The position numbers and the translations under genes are program-made. A stretch of DNA of 64,000 nucleotides from Candidatus Pantoea deserta (GTDB lineage: Bacteria > Pseudomonadota > Gammaproteobacteria > Enterobacterales > Enterobacteriaceae): positions 1 to 64,000 of the forward strand of contig NZ_RMVG01000012.1 of NCBI RefSeq assembly GCF_003813865.1, in the 5' to 3' direction. A model generated the notes under the pieces. That model saw nothing but the letters and a program-made list of their open reading frames with translations. It searched no databases and was not told where the DNA came from. Below are positions 40,567 through 50,545 of this stretch, one piece after another (position 1 is the stretch's first letter; every line of letters starts with the position of its first letter).

Positions 40567-40854
40567 CAGGCCGTTGCGCAGAAAAGCGCCGTTGCGCGCA
40601 GAAGCTAAAACGCTATCCCCGTCTGTTGCGCACCGATACGCACCTCATCTTTGAGGTGCGTTCCCGTCCACAGCGCGCGATGCAAAACGCCTGCGGCGCG
40701 CAGGGGCTGACGAATCGCCAGTCCCTTGGGTCTGTTTCTGCCGCGACGCGACCGCGCAAGCCGCTCGGATGGCTCAGCAAGGGTCTGTTACGCCTAAAAA
40801 AACGACGCATAGCACAGTTGATGGTCAGTCGGCATGAAAAAAGCGTTTTTCCCC
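40567..40854. other. Intergenic region between mdtK and the tRNA-Val operon
   Basis: No gene is supported here. It holds a perfect 10-bp hairpin, ACGCACCTCA (40638-40647) / TGAGGTGCGT (40652-40661) with a TCTT loop, the probable 3' end of mdtK although no T-run follows, and two copies of GCCGTTGCGC (40571 and 40590 regions). Confidence 0.55.
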
Positions 40855-40883
40855 TTGCCAGCGCTGCGGCCTGTCGTTAATAT
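40855..40883 (+). promoter_or_regulatory. Promoter of the tRNA-Val operon
   Basis: TTGCCA (40855-40860), a 17-base spacer and TAATAT (40878-40883), followed by a GC-rich discriminator (CGTCCCCGC), the feature of stable-RNA promoters under stringent control. Confidence 0.7.
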
Positions 40884-40913
40884 TCGTCCCCGCTGTCGCC
40901 CTGACAGCGTGTT

Positions 40914-40990
40914 GCGCTCTTAGCTCAGTTGGTTAGAGCACCACCTTGACATGGTGGGGGTCGATGGTTCGAGTCCATTAGAGCGCACCA
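40914..40990 (+). tRNA. tRNA-Val (anticodon GAC)
   Basis: A 77-nt cloverleaf with encoded CCA. Acceptor GCGCTCT/AGAGCGC, anticodon stem CCACC/GGTGG around TTGACAT (anticodon GAC), T-arm GATGG-TTCGAGT-CCATT. First of three in a row; E. coli has two (valV, valW) at this position. Confidence 0.98.
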
Positions 40991-40993
40991 AGT

Positions 40994-41070
40994 GCGTCCG
41001 TAGCTCAGTTGGTTAGAGCACCACCTTGACATGGTGGGGGTCGGTGGTTCGAGTCCACTCGGACGCACCA
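40994..41070 (+). tRNA. tRNA-Val (anticodon GAC)
   Basis: A 77-nt cloverleaf with encoded CCA, 3 bases after the first. Acceptor GCGTCCG/CGGACGC; T-arm GGTGG/CCACT. It differs from its neighbours by compensated base-pair changes, so folding is preserved. Same anticodon loop TTGACAT. Confidence 0.98.
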
Positions 41071-41081
41071 GTTTTCTCAAT

Positions 41082-41158
41082 GCGTTCTTAGCTCAGTTGG
41101 TTAGAGCACCACCTTGACATGGTGGGGGTCGATGGTTCGAGTCCATTAGAACGCACCA
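41082..41158 (+). tRNA. tRNA-Val (anticodon GAC)
   Basis: A 77-nt cloverleaf with encoded CCA, 11 bases after the second. Acceptor GCGTTCT/AGAACGC; anticodon GAC. Third member of the co-transcribed cluster. Confidence 0.98.
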
Positions 41159-41229
41159 CTCTTCTGTTTTACTTCCTTGCGCAACTTCACTTTTTATTGA
41201 TCTCTGTCGCGTCCGATTCTGCTTTTTAA

Positions 41230-41258
41230 TTGGTTTTCGCATACTTAGCGACTATACT
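41230..41258 (+). promoter_or_regulatory. Probable pykF promoter
   Basis: TTGGTT (41230-41235), a 17-base spacer and TATACT (41253-41258). Transcription would start near 41265, giving a leader of about 237 bases. No open frame in the leader looks genuine. Confidence 0.5.
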
Positions 41259-41275
41259 GTGCTCCGTTGTTCCAC

Positions 41276-41290
41276 TTGAAAGGTTTCAGC
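41276..41290 (-). promoter_or_regulatory. Cra (FruR) operator of pykF
   Basis: The minus strand reads GCTGAAACCTTTCAA, closely matching the Cra consensus (GCTGAAWCSNTTCA type). It lies at about +12 to +26 relative to the predicted start, the position expected for Cra repression of a glycolytic gene. pykF is an established Cra target in E. coli. Confidence 0.75.
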
Positions 41291-41501
41291 GCTGCGTGCT
41301 TATGGCAATAACTCAAACTCTTTGCGCAACACGCCATTGTCGGTTTCCAGACGTAACCGCACAACTTCCCTGCACGCTCAGCCCGCGTCACCTATCCTTA
41401 CTCTGTACCGTCCGTTGCTCAATCAACCAGAATTTTCATTTCGATGCCGTGTCATCGAATCCCAACCTTTATCATCCATCACAACTTACAGATAACCTGT
41501 C

Positions 41502-42914
41502 ATGAAAAAGACCAAGATCGTTTGTACTATCGGGCCGAAAACCGAATCAGAAGAGATGCTGACTCAACTGCTGGAAGCCGGCATGAACGTTATGCGCCTC
41601 AACTTCTCGCACGGCGACTATGCCGAGCACGGCCAGCGCATTGCCAACATGCGCGCAGTGCTGCAGAAAACCGGTCGTCAGGCAGCCATCCTGCTGGATA
41701 CCAAAGGTCCGGAAATCCGCACCATGAAACTGGAAGGCGGTAATGACGTTTCGCTGAAAGCGGGACAGACCTTTACCTTCACCACCGATCAGAGCGTGAT
41801 TGGTAACAGCGAGCGCGTCGCGGTCACCTATCCTGGCTTTACGCAAGATCTGAAAATCGGCAACACCGTGCTGGTGGATGACGGTCTGCTGGGCATGGAA
41901 GTCACGGAAGTGACGGAAAATACCGTGGTCTGCACCGTCCTGAACAACGGCGACCTGGGTGAAAACAAAGGGGTTAACCTGCCGGGCGTCTCTATCCAGC
42001 TTCCGGCGCTGGCGGAAAAAGACAAGCGCGACCTGATTTTCGGCTGCGAGCAGGGCGTGGACTTTGTCGCCGCCTCCTTTATCCGCAAGCGTTCCGACGT
42101 ACTGGAGATTCGTGAGCACCTGAAAGCCCACGGCGGCGAAAATATCCAGATCATCTCCAAGATCGAGAACCAGGAAGGCCTGAATAACTTCGACGAGATC
42201 CTCGACGCCTCTGACGGCATTATGGTGGCGCGCGGCGATCTGGGCGTTGAAATCCCGGTTGAAGAGGTTATCTTCGCGCAGAAGATGATGATCAAGAAGT
42301 GCAACAAGGCGCGCAAGGTGGTTATCACCGCCACCCAGATGCTCGACTCTATGATCAAAAACCCGCGCCCTACCCGTGCAGAAGCGGGCGACGTGGCCAA
42401 CGCCATCCTGGACGGCACCGATGCGGTTATGCTTTCCGGCGAGAGCGCCAAAGGGAAATATCCGCTGGAGTCAGTCACCATTATGGCGACCATCTGCGAG
42501 CGTACCGATCGCGTGATGAAATCGCGCATCGACACGCTGGAAGACTCTCGCAAGCTGCGCATCACCGAAGCCGTGTGTCGCGGCGCGGTTGAAACCGCGG
42601 AAAAACTGGAAGCGCCGCTGATTGTCGTCGCCACCGAAGGCGGTAAGTCGGCCAAGTCCGTGCGTAAGTACTTCCCGGACGCCACCATCCTGGCGCTGAC
42701 CACCAATGAGACCACCGCGCGTCAGCTGATCCTGAGCAAAGGGATCGAAACGCGCGTGGTGAATGAAATCGCCTCTACTGACGATTTCTATCGCATCGGT
42801 AAGGAAATGGCGCTGGAAAGCGGCTATGCGCAAAAAGGCGATGTCGTGGTGATGGTGTCGGGCGCATTAGTACCAAGCGGTACCACAAATACCGCCTCTG
42901 TTCACGTCATTTAA
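41502..42914 (+). CDS. pykF: Pyruvate kinase I
   Basis: A 470-residue enzyme making pyruvate and ATP from phosphoenolpyruvate, activated by fructose 1,6-bisphosphate in E. coli. The active-site lysine lies in [11 protein letters not shown] and the metal/phosphate loop in [15 protein letters not shown]. Length equals the E. coli enzyme. The protein ends [13 protein letters not shown] terminator follows. Confidence 0.98.
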   Translation: MKKTKIVCTIGPKTESEEMLTQLLEAGMNVMRLNFSHGDYAEHGQRIANMRAVLQKTGRQAAILLDTKGPEIRTMKLEGGNDVSLKAGQTFTFTTDQSVIGNSERVAVTYPGFTQDLKIGNTVLVDDGLLGMEVTEVTENTVVCTVLNNGDLGENKGVNLPGVSIQLPALAEKDKRDLIFGCEQGVDFVAASFIRKRSDVLEIREHLKAHGGENIQIISKIENQEGLNNFDEILDASDGIMVARGDLGVEIPVEEVIFAQKMMIKKCNKARKVVITATQMLDSMIKNPRPTRAEAGDVANAILDGTDAVMLSGESAKGKYPLESVTIMATICERTDRVMKSRIDTLEDSRKLRITEAVCRGAVETAEKLEAPLIVVATEGGKSAKSVRKYFPDATILALTTNETTARQLILSKGIETRVVNEIASTDDFYRIGKEMALESGYAQKGDVVVMVSGALVPSGTTNTASVHVI

Positions 42915-42933
42915 TTACGACAACCTTTTATTT

Positions 42934-42960
42934 AAAAGCGCCGTTAACGGCGCTTTTTTT
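42934..42960 (+). terminator. Terminator of pykF
   Basis: AAAAGCGCCGTT / AACGGCGCTTTT inverted repeat with a continuing T-run, 19 bases past the stop. Confidence 0.92.
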
Positions 42961-43142
42961 ATTCCGCCACTAATACAAATTCAAAAAATTTCCAATCGAA
43001 ATTAACTATTCAATATCCTCTGAAATTAAGGTTAATCCGATTAAATCTCTCTGTTTTCGCTAAATATTTTTATCATCTTCGGTTAAGCGCTGCTTCTTTG
43101 AGCGAACGATCAAGTTTAAGCATGTTCTCATCAAAAATTTAT

Positions 43143-43171
43143 TCTCAACTTAAAAAGCTTTGTGTAATACT
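43143..43171 (+). promoter_or_regulatory. lpp promoter and leader
   Basis: The stretch from TTCTCAAC through TAATACT (43165-43171) and the leader GCTACATGGAGATTAACTC are almost identical to the strong E. coli lpp promoter and 5' UTR. The -35 is TCTCAA (43143-43148). The 43010-43140 portion upstream is AT-rich, like the E. coli UP-type region. Confidence 0.85.
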
Positions 43172-43212
43172 TGTAACGCTACATGGAGATTAACTCAATC
43201 TAGAGGGTATAA

Positions 43213-43452
<240 letters not shown>

Positions 43453-43465
43453 GAGTTTTGGTTTG

Positions 43466-43498
43466 AAAAATGGCACCCTTGTGGTGCCATTTTTTTTG
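43466..43498. terminator. Bidirectional terminator between lpp and ldtE
   Basis: AATGGCACC / GGTGCCATT stem with a 5-base loop, flanked by an A-run and eight T residues. Serves lpp on the plus strand and ldtE on the minus strand. Confidence 0.93.
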
Positions 43499-43514
43499 TC
43501 CTGATTTCTCTCTT

Positions 43515-44522
43515 TTACGGCGTGTTCGCTGTCGCCTCTTCTGCCGACGTTACCGGCGCCTGAGCGCCCTGCTGCGACGCCAGCGTCGCGTCCTCCACCG
43601 GTTGCCCGCGCGATACCAGCACCGGCATGCCAGAGCGGCGTTTCAGCGCGGCCTTGATCAGGTCGCTGTCGCTTTCCGGACTCTTAATAAACTTTTTCAG
43701 CGCGTCGCTGAGCGCTAGCGGCATGGTTTGCGGATCGTCTTTATCGTTGCGCGACAGCGGCTGATGCACCTCGATATAGCGCTTTCCATCAGGCTCGACG
43801 GCGTACTTCACCGGCTGGTTGATAACCTGCACGCGGGTGCCTTTCGGCACGCTGTTGAACAGCGCTTCGATGTCCTGCGGGCGCAGACGAATACAGCCGG
43901 AGCTGACGCGCATACCAATGCCAAAATCGGCGTTGGTGCCGTGGATAAGGTAGTTGCCGCTGCCGCGCGCCAGACGCAGCGCAAACAGCCCCATTGGGTT
44001 TTCCGGACCGGCAGGCACCACGGCCGGCAGGGTCACGCCATCTTTGGCATAGCGCTTGCGGATATTCGGCGTGGGCGTCCAGGTCGGGTTAGGGATTTTC
44101 TGGCTGATACTGGTCACCATAACCGGTGTGGCGGCCCCCAGCTGACCAATGCCGATGGGATAAACGATAACCTTGTCTTCGCCTTTGGGATAATAGTAGA
44201 GGCGCAGTTCGGCCAGATTCACCACAATCCCCTCTCGCGGCGTATCCGGCAGCAGCATCTGCTGCGGCACCACCAGCTGCGTCCCGGCTTTCGGCAGCCA
44301 CGGATCCGTGCCTGGATTCGCTTCCAGCATGCTGAGCAGACCAATCTGGTATTTAGCGGCAATAGCTTCTAAAGGACGTTTGTCATCGGGAACGGTGGTT
44401 AACTGATTTTCGCCGATAAGGCGGCTTTCTGCGGGCGGGAGCGGATATTCCGTGGAAAAAGCAGGTGCGGCGAGTCCAACGCTCAGCAGCAACGCACCGG
44501 CAAAACGTAAGGCTGATTTCAT
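43515..44522 (-). CDS. ldtE: L,D-transpeptidase LdtE (YnhG)
   Basis: A 335-residue periplasmic enzyme forming 3-3 peptidoglycan cross-links. Signal peptide to PAFS, a LysM-like domain (about residues 45-88), then the YkuD catalytic domain with IHGTNADFGIGMRVSSGCIR containing His and nucleophilic Cys. It lies beside lpp, the protein that related Ldt enzymes attach to the wall. A Gln/Ala/Glu-rich C-terminal tail follows the domain. Confidence 0.94.
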   Translation of the reverse strand: MKSALRFAGALLLSVGLAAPAFSTEYPLPPAESRLIGENQLTTVPDDKRPLEAIAAKYQIGLLSMLEANPGTDPWLPKAGTQLVVPQQMLLPDTPREGIVVNLAELRLYYYPKGEDKVIVYPIGIGQLGAATPVMVTSISQKIPNPTWTPTPNIRKRYAKDGVTLPAVVPAGPENPMGLFALRLARGSGNYLIHGTNADFGIGMRVSSGCIRLRPQDIEALFNSVPKGTRVQVINQPVKYAVEPDGKRYIEVHQPLSRNDKDDPQTMPLALSDALKKFIKSPESDSDLIKAALKRRSGMPVLVSRGQPVEDATLASQQGAQAPVTSAEEATANTP

Positions 44523-44541
44523 GCAATCTTCTCTTTCAGAT

Positions 44542-44569
44542 AAAAAAACAGACGCCTGTTGGCGTCTGT
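44542..44569 (-). terminator. Terminator of the suf operon
   Basis: ACAGACGCC / GGCGTCTGT stem of 9 bp, 4-base loop, followed by seven T residues on the minus strand. Confidence 0.92.
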
Positions 44570-44578
44570 TAGTTTAAC

Positions 44579-44995
44579 TCAGAGGAGATTTTGAGCGTTA
44601 TGGCGAATTGACCGAATCATTGCCTCAAGGCCCTGCGACCGCGACGGCGTCAAATGCTGAGTCAGCGCCAGTTCAGCGAACCAGTGGCGCACGTCCAGCG
44701 CGACAATATCCGCAGCCGTCAGGTTTTGATAGAGACTAAACACGACGGCAATCAAGCCCTTAACGATTGCGGCATCGCTGTCGCCTTCGAAAGCGATAGT
44801 GCCGTCGGCCTGCGGCGTCATTCTGATCCACACCTGACTCTGGCAGCCGGAGATGACATTTTCCGGCTGGTGCAGGCTTTCGGATGATTCTGGAAGTTTT
44901 GCGCCCAGTTCAATAATGTAGAGATACTTCTCTTCCCAGTTAGCGCAACGATTAAAGTTGCGCACCAGTTTTTCTTTCTCTGGCAAATTTGCCAT
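44579..44995 (-). CDS. sufE: SufE, sulfur acceptor
   Basis: A 138-residue protein that takes persulfide sulfur from SufS and passes it to SufBCD. The acceptor cysteine is Cys51 ([12 protein letters not shown]). An upstream open extension lies within sufS and is not conserved; the start at 44995 is 20 bases past sufS. Last gene of sufABCDSE. Confidence 0.97.
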   Translation of the reverse strand: MANLPEKEKLVRNFNRCANWEEKYLYIIELGAKLPESSESLHQPENVISGCQSQVWIRMTPQADGTIAFEGDSDAAIVKGLIAVVFSLYQNLTAADIVALDVRHWFAELALTQHLTPSRSQGLEAMIRSIRHNAQNLL

Positions 44996-45015
44996 GACTG
45001 ACTCCTGAACTCTGC

Positions 45016-46242
45016 TCAACCGCCCAGCAGACGATGAATACGGGTCAAACCTGCCGCCAGACGGTCGGCCTCTTCTTCGCTGTTGTAGAAAGCGAAAGAA
45101 GCGCGGCACATCGCCGGTACCGCGAAATGACGCATCAGCGGCATCGCGCAATGGTGACCGGTGCGGATGGCAATACCGTATTGATCGAGGAAGCTGCCTA
45201 CGTCGTAAGCATGATGCTTGCCCAGGTTAAAAGCGATGACGCCCGCGCGATCCTGTGGGCCATAGATCACCAGATCCGGCACCGAAGCGAGTTTGTCGAG
45301 CGCGTAGCGCATTAACGACTGTTCACGCTGCTGGATGACGTCCAGGCCGATCTCCTCCACGTAACGCAGCGCCGCACCGAATCCAATAATGCCGCCGGTA
45401 TTAGGCGTGCCTGCTTCGAAACGCCAGGGCGCTTTGTTCCAGGTGGTGCCGGTAGGCAACATGACCTGATCGATCATGGAGCCGCCCCCTTCCCACGGCG
45501 GCATCTCGTCGAGCAGCGTTTTGCGTCCGTAAAGGATGCCGACGCCGTTCGGGCCGTAGAGTTTATGGCTGGAGAACACATAGAAATCGCAGTCGATGTC
45601 CCGCACGTCAACGCGACCGTGCATCACCGCCTGCGCGCCGTCCACCAGCGTCACCAGACCGGCCGCTTTCGCCTGCGCCACCAGCGCTTTTACCGGGTTT
45701 ACGGTGCCGAGCACGTTTGAGACGTGCGTCACCGCCAGCAGGCGCGTGCGGCTGTCAATGAGTCCCGCCAGCGCCTCAACGGCCAGCTCGCCCCGATCGT
45801 TCAGCGGCAGCACGCGGATTTCCGCGCCGGTGCGCTGGGCGACCATCTGCCACGGCACGATATTAGCGTGGTGCTCCATCTCGGTAATGATCAGGTTGTC
45901 GCCGGCTTTCAGCTGGCTTGCGCCCCAGCTGTTCGCCACCAGGTTAATACCCTCGGTGGTGCCTTTGACAAACACGATCTCTTCAGGCGAAGAAGCATTA
46001 AGAAAACGCGCCGCCTGAAGGCGGACGTCTTCCATATCGGTAGTGGCCTGCGCGCTCAGGCTATGAATACCACGATGCACGGCGGCGTAGCCGTGCTGGT
46101 AAAAGTGGCTTTCGGCGTTAATGACCGCCAGCGGACGTTGAGCGCTGGCCGCGCTGTCAAGGTAGGCCAGCGGATGACCGTTGACCTCACGCTTCAGGAT
46201 CGGGAAGTCGGCCCTGATACGTTCGAGATCGAAGTTCATCAT
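45016..46242 (-). CDS. sufS: SufS, cysteine desulfurase
   Basis: A 408-residue PLP enzyme releasing sulfur from cysteine for Fe-S assembly under iron limitation or oxidative stress. The PLP lysine is in [11 protein letters not shown] and the catalytic cysteine in [13 protein letters not shown]. Starts overlapping the sufD stop by 4 bases (the alternative second ATG shifts this by one codon). Confidence 0.98.
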   Translation of the reverse strand: MMNFDLERIRADFPILKREVNGHPLAYLDSAASAQRPLAVINAESHFYQHGYAAVHRGIHSLSAQATTDMEDVRLQAARFLNASSPEEIVFVKGTTEGINLVANSWGASQLKAGDNLIITEMEHHANIVPWQMVAQRTGAEIRVLPLNDRGELAVEALAGLIDSRTRLLAVTHVSNVLGTVNPVKALVAQAKAAGLVTLVDGAQAVMHGRVDVRDIDCDFYVFSSHKLYGPNGVGILYGRKTLLDEMPPWEGGGSMIDQVMLPTGTTWNKAPWRFEAGTPNTGGIIGFGAALRYVEEIGLDVIQQREQSLMRYALDKLASVPDLVIYGPQDRAGVIAFNLGKHHAYDVGSFLDQYGIAIRTGHHCAMPLMRHFAVPAMCRASFAFYNSEEEADRLAAGLTRIHRLLGG

Positions 46243-47516
46243 GAGGCATCTCCAGGGAAACGCGCCGCGATGCGTTGCAGAACGGCCTGACGCAGCGTCT
46301 CATCGTCCAGCGCTTCGGTCAGCTCGGCCGCGAAGGCATGAATGATCATCTGCTGTGCAGCGTCCTCTGCAATACCGCGCGAGCGCAGGTAGAACATCTG
46401 CTCATCATCAATACGGCCAACCGTTGCGCCGTGGCTACACTTGACGTCGTCAGCGTAGATTTCCAGCTGCGGCTTGGTATCCACTTCCGCAAGACGACCC
46501 AGCAACAGGTTGTTGTTGGTCATCTGACCGTCGGTTTTCAGCGCATGCTGCGCCACGTTGATGTGGCCGTTAAACACCGCGCGGCCTTTGTCACGCGAGA
46601 TGGTTTTATGCAGCTGACGGCTCAGGCAGTAGCCTTTGTTGTGTTCCAGATAGCTGCGGGTGTCCGCCACTTCCGAACCCATCGGCAGCACCAGGCTATT
46701 CAGCGACAGCTGGCTGTTTTCGCCGTTAAGCTGCACGCTGGTGTTGTGACGCGACAGGCCCGCGCCCAGCAGGAAGCTGGTGCTGCTTACCTGGGCATCG
46801 CGGCCGATCACAATGTCATTATGGGCGAAGTGATAGCTGCTGCTCTCTTCAAACGCCAGTTTGACATGCGTCAGCTGAGCGTTGTCGCCAACGGCAAAGG
46901 TAAAGCGCGCGCCGGTAAAGTGCTGCGCGCCGTTTAGCGTCACGTAGTGCTCGATCACCTGCGCCTGCGCGCTCTCTTCCAGCTCGAAGTGGTGGCGATG
47001 ATGCACGGTGTTGAGGGCATCGGCCTGACCGCTGGTGATATGCAGCAGATAGAGCGGACGCGCTGCCGCTTTGCCGCGCGCCAGACGCACAAAGGCCACC
47101 TCTTCCGCCAGGCTCTCGGTCAGGTGCAGAAACACCTCCGGCTGAACCGACGCCGGCAGCGGACGACGCTCGGCGGCGCGGCTGAGCTGCACGCTAAATA
47201 ATTCGGTATCCGCCGTGCTCAGCGCGGGCTGAAACTGGCCATCCACAAATACCAGGCGAATGGCGTCCAGCGGCAGCGCCAGCGCGTCAACCTGCGCCTG
47301 ATCCAGCGTCTGGGTGTGCGGCAGCACGAACTGATGGGCGAACAGCCCATCAAGCGCGGTGTATTTCCAGTTCTCATGCTTACGCGTCGGCAGACCGACG
47401 CGCATCAGCTGTTGCCAGTGCTGCTGAGCCTGCAACGAGCGTGTTTCGCCGCGCGATTCGAACAGGTGATGCCACTGTTGCAGGGCGTTATCACTCTTCG
47501 TCGGTAAGCCAGCCAT
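46239..47516 (-). CDS. sufD: SufD, Fe-S scaffold complex subunit
   Basis: A 425-residue right-handed beta-helix protein of the SufBC2D scaffold. Conserved blocks include [11 protein letters not shown] and [20 protein letters not shown], with the C-terminal helical region [14 protein letters not shown] that contacts SufC. It overlaps the end of sufC by 26 bases. Confidence 0.97.
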   Translation of the reverse strand: MAGLPTKSDNALQQWHHLFESRGETRSLQAQQHWQQLMRVGLPTRKHENWKYTALDGLFAHQFVLPHTQTLDQAQVDALALPLDAIRLVFVDGQFQPALSTADTELFSVQLSRAAERRPLPASVQPEVFLHLTESLAEEVAFVRLARGKAAARPLYLLHITSGQADALNTVHHRHHFELEESAQAQVIEHYVTLNGAQHFTGARFTFAVGDNAQLTHVKLAFEESSSYHFAHNDIVIGRDAQVSSTSFLLGAGLSRHNTSVQLNGENSQLSLNSLVLPMGSEVADTRSYLEHNKGYCLSRQLHKTISRDKGRAVFNGHINVAQHALKTDGQMTNNNLLLGRLAEVDTKPQLEIYADDVKCSHGATVGRIDDEQMFYLRSRGIAEDAAQQMIIHAFAAELTEALDDETLRQAVLQRIAARFPGDAS

Positions 47517-48237
47517 AGCCTTGCTCCTCCAGCTGTTTCACCAGGGTAAAGTCGCCGGATTTCACGATTTTACCTTTGTACAGCACATGCACGAAGTCCG
47601 GCTTGATGTAGTCCAGAATACGCTGATAGTGGGTCACGATAATAAAGGCGCGCTTGTCGTCGCGCAGGCTGTTAACGCCTTCCGCCACGATTTTCAGCGC
47701 ATCGATGTCGAGACCGGAGTCGGTTTCATCAAGAATGCACAGTTCCGGCTCCAGCGCCGCCATTTGCAGGATGTCGTTACGTTTCTTTTCGCCGCCGGAG
47801 AAGCCGACGTTGACCGAACGGGTCAGCAGATCTTCCGGCATTTTCAGCAGGTGGATTTTATCTTCGATAAAGTCCTGGAAATCGAAACGGTCCAGCTCAT
47901 CTTTACCGCGATACTTGCGCACCGCGTTTACTGCGGTTTGCAGGAAAAACTGGTTGCTGACGCCAGGGATCTCAACCGGATACTGGAACGCCATGAAAAT
48001 GCCTTCGCCAGCGCGATCTTCCGGGTCCAGCTCCAGCAGATCTTTGCCTTTGAAGCTGACGGAGCCGCCGGTGATTTCATAATCTTCGCGACCAGCCAGC
48101 GTTGCCGAGAGCGTACTTTTGCCTGAGCCGTTAGGACCCATAATGGCATGGACTTCGCCCGGCTTCACTTCGAGGTTAAGACCGCGCAAAATCTCTTTAT
48201 CTTCAACGCTAACCTGTAAATCTTTAATGCTTAACAT
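47491..48237 (-). CDS. sufC: SufC, ABC-type ATPase of the Fe-S scaffold
   Basis: A 248-residue cytosolic ABC ATPase that drives conformational changes in SufB-SufD. Walker A is GPNGSGKST, signature SGGEKKRNDIL, Walker B CILDETDSGLD. Lies 42 bases downstream of sufB. Confidence 0.98.
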   Translation of the reverse strand: MLSIKDLQVSVEDKEILRGLNLEVKPGEVHAIMGPNGSGKSTLSATLAGREDYEITGGSVSFKGKDLLELDPEDRAGEGIFMAFQYPVEIPGVSNQFFLQTAVNAVRKYRGKDELDRFDFQDFIEDKIHLLKMPEDLLTRSVNVGFSGGEKKRNDILQMAALEPELCILDETDSGLDIDALKIVAEGVNSLRDDKRAFIIVTHYQRILDYIKPDFVHVLYKGKIVKSGDFTLVKQLEEQGYGWLTDEE

Positions 48238-48279
48238 ACTCTTTCCTTCACATTGCTTCCGGCAACGCGTGTGACGGCA

Positions 48280-49773
48280 TCAGCCCACACTGTGCTCAAG
48301 GCTGATGGCTAACAGTTTTTGTGCTTCCACGGCAAATTCCAGCGGCAGCTCAGAGAAAACATCTTTACAGAAGCCGTTAACGATCATGGAGATCGCGTCT
48401 TCTTCGCTGATTCCGCGCTGAAGGCAGTAGAACAGCTGATCTTCGCCGATGCGCGAGGTGGTCGCCTCATGCTCCAGCTGGGCGGTGTTGTTGCGCGTTT
48501 CCACATAGGGGAAGGTATGCGCGCCGCAGTCCGGACCGATCAGCATCGAGTCACACTGCGTAAAGTTACGGGCGTTGGTGGCGGTCGGCATGATTTTTAC
48601 CAGACCACGATAGGTGTTCTGGCTCTTACCGGCCGAGATGCCCTTCGAGATAATGGTCGATTTGGTATTTTTGCCGATGTGAATCATCTTGGTGCCGGTA
48701 TCGGCCTGCTGACGGCCGCTGGTCAGGGCGACCGAGTAAAATTCGCCGATAGAGTTATCGCCGCGCAGGATGCAGCTTGGATATTTCCAGGTAATGGCGG
48801 AGCCGGTCTCGGACTGCGTCCAGGACATTTTGCTGTTCTCGCCTTCACACAACGCGCGCTTGGTCACGAAGTTAAGGATGCCGCCCTCGCCTTCGCCGCC
48901 CGGGAACCAGTTCTGCACGGTAGAATATTTAACTTCCGCGTTTTTGTGGATGATCACTTCCACCACCGCCGCGTGCAGCTGATAGCTGTCGCGCACCGGC
49001 GCAGAACAGCCTTCGATATAGCTGACATAGCTGTCTTCGTCGGCAATCAGGATAGTGCGCTCAAACTGACCGGTTTTCGCCGCGTTGATGCGGAAATAGG
49101 TCGACAGCTCCATCGGGCAGCGCACCCCTTTCGGGATGTACACAAAGGTGCCGTCAGAGGCAACCGCAGAGTTCAGCGCCGCGAAGAAGTTGTCGTTAGC
49201 CGGCACCACGGTGCCCAGATACTGCTGCACCAGCTCAGGATGTTCCTGAATGGCTTCGCCGAACGAACAGAAAATAATGCCCTGTTCCGCCAGCTTGCTG
49301 CGGTAGGTAGTCGCGACGGAAACCGAGTCGAAAATCGCATCGACCGCCACTTCGCGCCCTTCGCGGACCGGTACGCCGAGCTGATCGAAGGCTTTTTCCA
49401 CTTCCTGCGTCAGATAGTTATTCGTCTCTTCCACGCCCGAAGACTGCAACGCGCCTGGCTCTGAAGCGCAGCTGTCGTCGCAGTTGCCGCAGGACGGGGC
49501 CGAATAGTAGCTGTAATCCTGATAATCCAGTTTGTCATAGTGCGCTTTCAGCCAGTGCGGCTCTTCCATTTCGAGCCAGGCGCGAAAGGCTTTAAGACGA
49601 AACTCCAGCATCCACTCTGGCTCGTTACGCTTAGCCGAGATCGCGCGCACCACATCTTCGTTGATGCCGTGCGCCATTTCGTCGGTTTGCAACTGGGTAA
49701 AGAAGCCCTCTTTATAATTGAGCTTGCCTTCCCACATTTGTACATCGTCAGATGCTTCGCTGTGTCGTGACAT
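48280..49773 (-). CDS. sufB: SufB, Fe-S scaffold protein
   Basis: A 497-residue scaffold on which the nascent cluster is built. It shares the beta-helix fold with SufD and keeps conserved blocks [38 protein letters not shown] and [17 protein letters not shown] (proposed cluster cysteine). It starts 7 bases after sufA. Confidence 0.98.
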   Translation of the reverse strand: MSRHSEASDDVQMWEGKLNYKEGFFTQLQTDEMAHGINEDVVRAISAKRNEPEWMLEFRLKAFRAWLEMEEPHWLKAHYDKLDYQDYSYYSAPSCGNCDDSCASEPGALQSSGVEETNNYLTQEVEKAFDQLGVPVREGREVAVDAIFDSVSVATTYRSKLAEQGIIFCSFGEAIQEHPELVQQYLGTVVPANDNFFAALNSAVASDGTFVYIPKGVRCPMELSTYFRINAAKTGQFERTILIADEDSYVSYIEGCSAPVRDSYQLHAAVVEVIIHKNAEVKYSTVQNWFPGGEGEGGILNFVTKRALCEGENSKMSWTQSETGSAITWKYPSCILRGDNSIGEFYSVALTSGRQQADTGTKMIHIGKNTKSTIISKGISAGKSQNTYRGLVKIMPTATNARNFTQCDSMLIGPDCGAHTFPYVETRNNTAQLEHEATTSRIGEDQLFYCLQRGISEEDAISMIVNGFCKDVFSELPLEFAVEAQKLLAISLEHSVG

Positions 49774-49780
49774 ATTTCAC

Positions 49781-50155
49781 TTACTCGACGCCAAAGCTTT
49801 CACCGCACCCGCAGGCGTGCTGAGCTTTAGGGTTATTAAATTTAAAGATCTGGTTCAGGCCTTCGCGGACATAATCCACTTCGGTGCCGTCAATAAAGGG
49901 CATCGCCTGAAGCGGCACATAGAGCGTTGCGCCGTTATGTGTAAATTGCAGATCGTCATCGGCAGGCTCTTTCACCAAATCCATGACATAACCAAAACCG
50001 GCGCAGCCGGATTGTTTCACCCCCAGGTGCAGGCCTTTAACTTCAGGGTCCTGCGCGACCAGAGTCAGAATTTGCTTTGCGGCGGAATCAGTCAGCGTGA
50101 CTCCTTTCCAGATGAAGTCATCAGGAGAGAAGGTTGCTGCATTTACAGATGCCAT
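49781..50155 (-). CDS. sufA: SufA, A-type Fe-S carrier
   Basis: A 124-residue carrier that delivers clusters from SufBCD to targets. The three conserved cysteines are present (KQSGCAGFGY and HACGCGESFG). First gene of the operon; the promoter region carries IscR-like and Fur-like elements. Confidence 0.97.
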   Translation of the reverse strand: MASVNAATFSPDDFIWKGVTLTDSAAKQILTLVAQDPEVKGLHLGVKQSGCAGFGYVMDLVKEPADDDLQFTHNGATLYVPLQAMPFIDGTEVDYVREGLNQIFKFNNPKAQHACGCGESFGVE

Positions 50156-50197
50156 GTTGATACCTCGTAAGTCCGGACCTTTTCAGGCTATCCCTCT

Positions 50198-50248
50198 ATG
50201 GTAAGGATCTGGGCGATCACTTCAACCTCTTGTTTTGCAGGGATAATC
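50198..50248 (-). promoter_or_regulatory. Candidate suf promoter with IscR-type and Fur-like sites
   Basis: On the minus strand TTGAAG (50225-50220), 16 bases and TACCAT (50203-50198) form a promoter starting about 36 bases before sufA. Just upstream, the plus-strand stretch AACCTCTTGTTTTGCAGGGA (50224-50243) resembles the IscR type 2 consensus with about four core mismatches, centred near -44. GATAATCAT (50242-50250) matches part of a Fur box. E. coli suf is known to be controlled by IscR and Fur. Confidence 0.45.
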
Positions 50249-50485
50249 ATCTCGTGCTGTTTTTTACTGCTGCTTTATTAAGCATAGCTGCTTCACAGCC
50301 CTTTGCGGCAGGGCTGCGCGCGCGGAACCCTGTAGCCTAACTTGTTAAAATTACGTAAAAAATTTTTCAGCCAGTTATTAATAATTTCCTATTGATAGGT
50401 TACGCCTTTATCTTGCGCGCCAGGATTGTTCTTACCGATTTTATTAACAGGCTAAGTAAATCATGTAAATTTTTTACCTGACCGA

Positions 50486-50529
50486 TTGCAATCCCGACCC
50501 AGTTGAATATGATAATTATTATCATTATC
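50486..50529 (+). promoter_or_regulatory. Fur-box promoter divergent from suf
   Basis: TTGCAA (50486-50491), 16 bases, TATGAT (50508-50513) give a promoter whose start point is covered by GATAATTATTATCATTATC (50511-50529). On the other strand this reads almost exactly as the 19-bp Fur consensus GATAATGATAATCATTATC. This is a textbook iron-repressed layout for the gene at 50546. Confidence 0.85.
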
Positions 50530-50545
50530 AACCTGAGGTGTCTCC

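Noticed and set aside
40458..40880. A 140-codon frame running out of mdtK towards the tRNA cluster.
   Set aside because: It starts inside mdtK in another frame, lacks a ribosome site and shows no conserved features; its end overlaps the tRNA promoter.
41230..41505. A 91-codon frame in the pykF leader.
   Set aside because: Begins on the promoter itself and overlaps the Cra site; no ribosome site or homology.
43466..43498. lpp-ldtE hairpin as a possible REP element.
   Set aside because: It is a single perfect stem with flanking A and T runs, which fits a bidirectional terminator.
50188..50250. A 20-codon open frame (MIIPAKQEVEVIAQILTIEG) ending 32 bases before sufA, a possible leader peptide.
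   Set aside because: It has only a weak ribosome site, and the likely suf promoter starts transcription near 50191, downstream of most of it. It also overlaps the IscR-like site.
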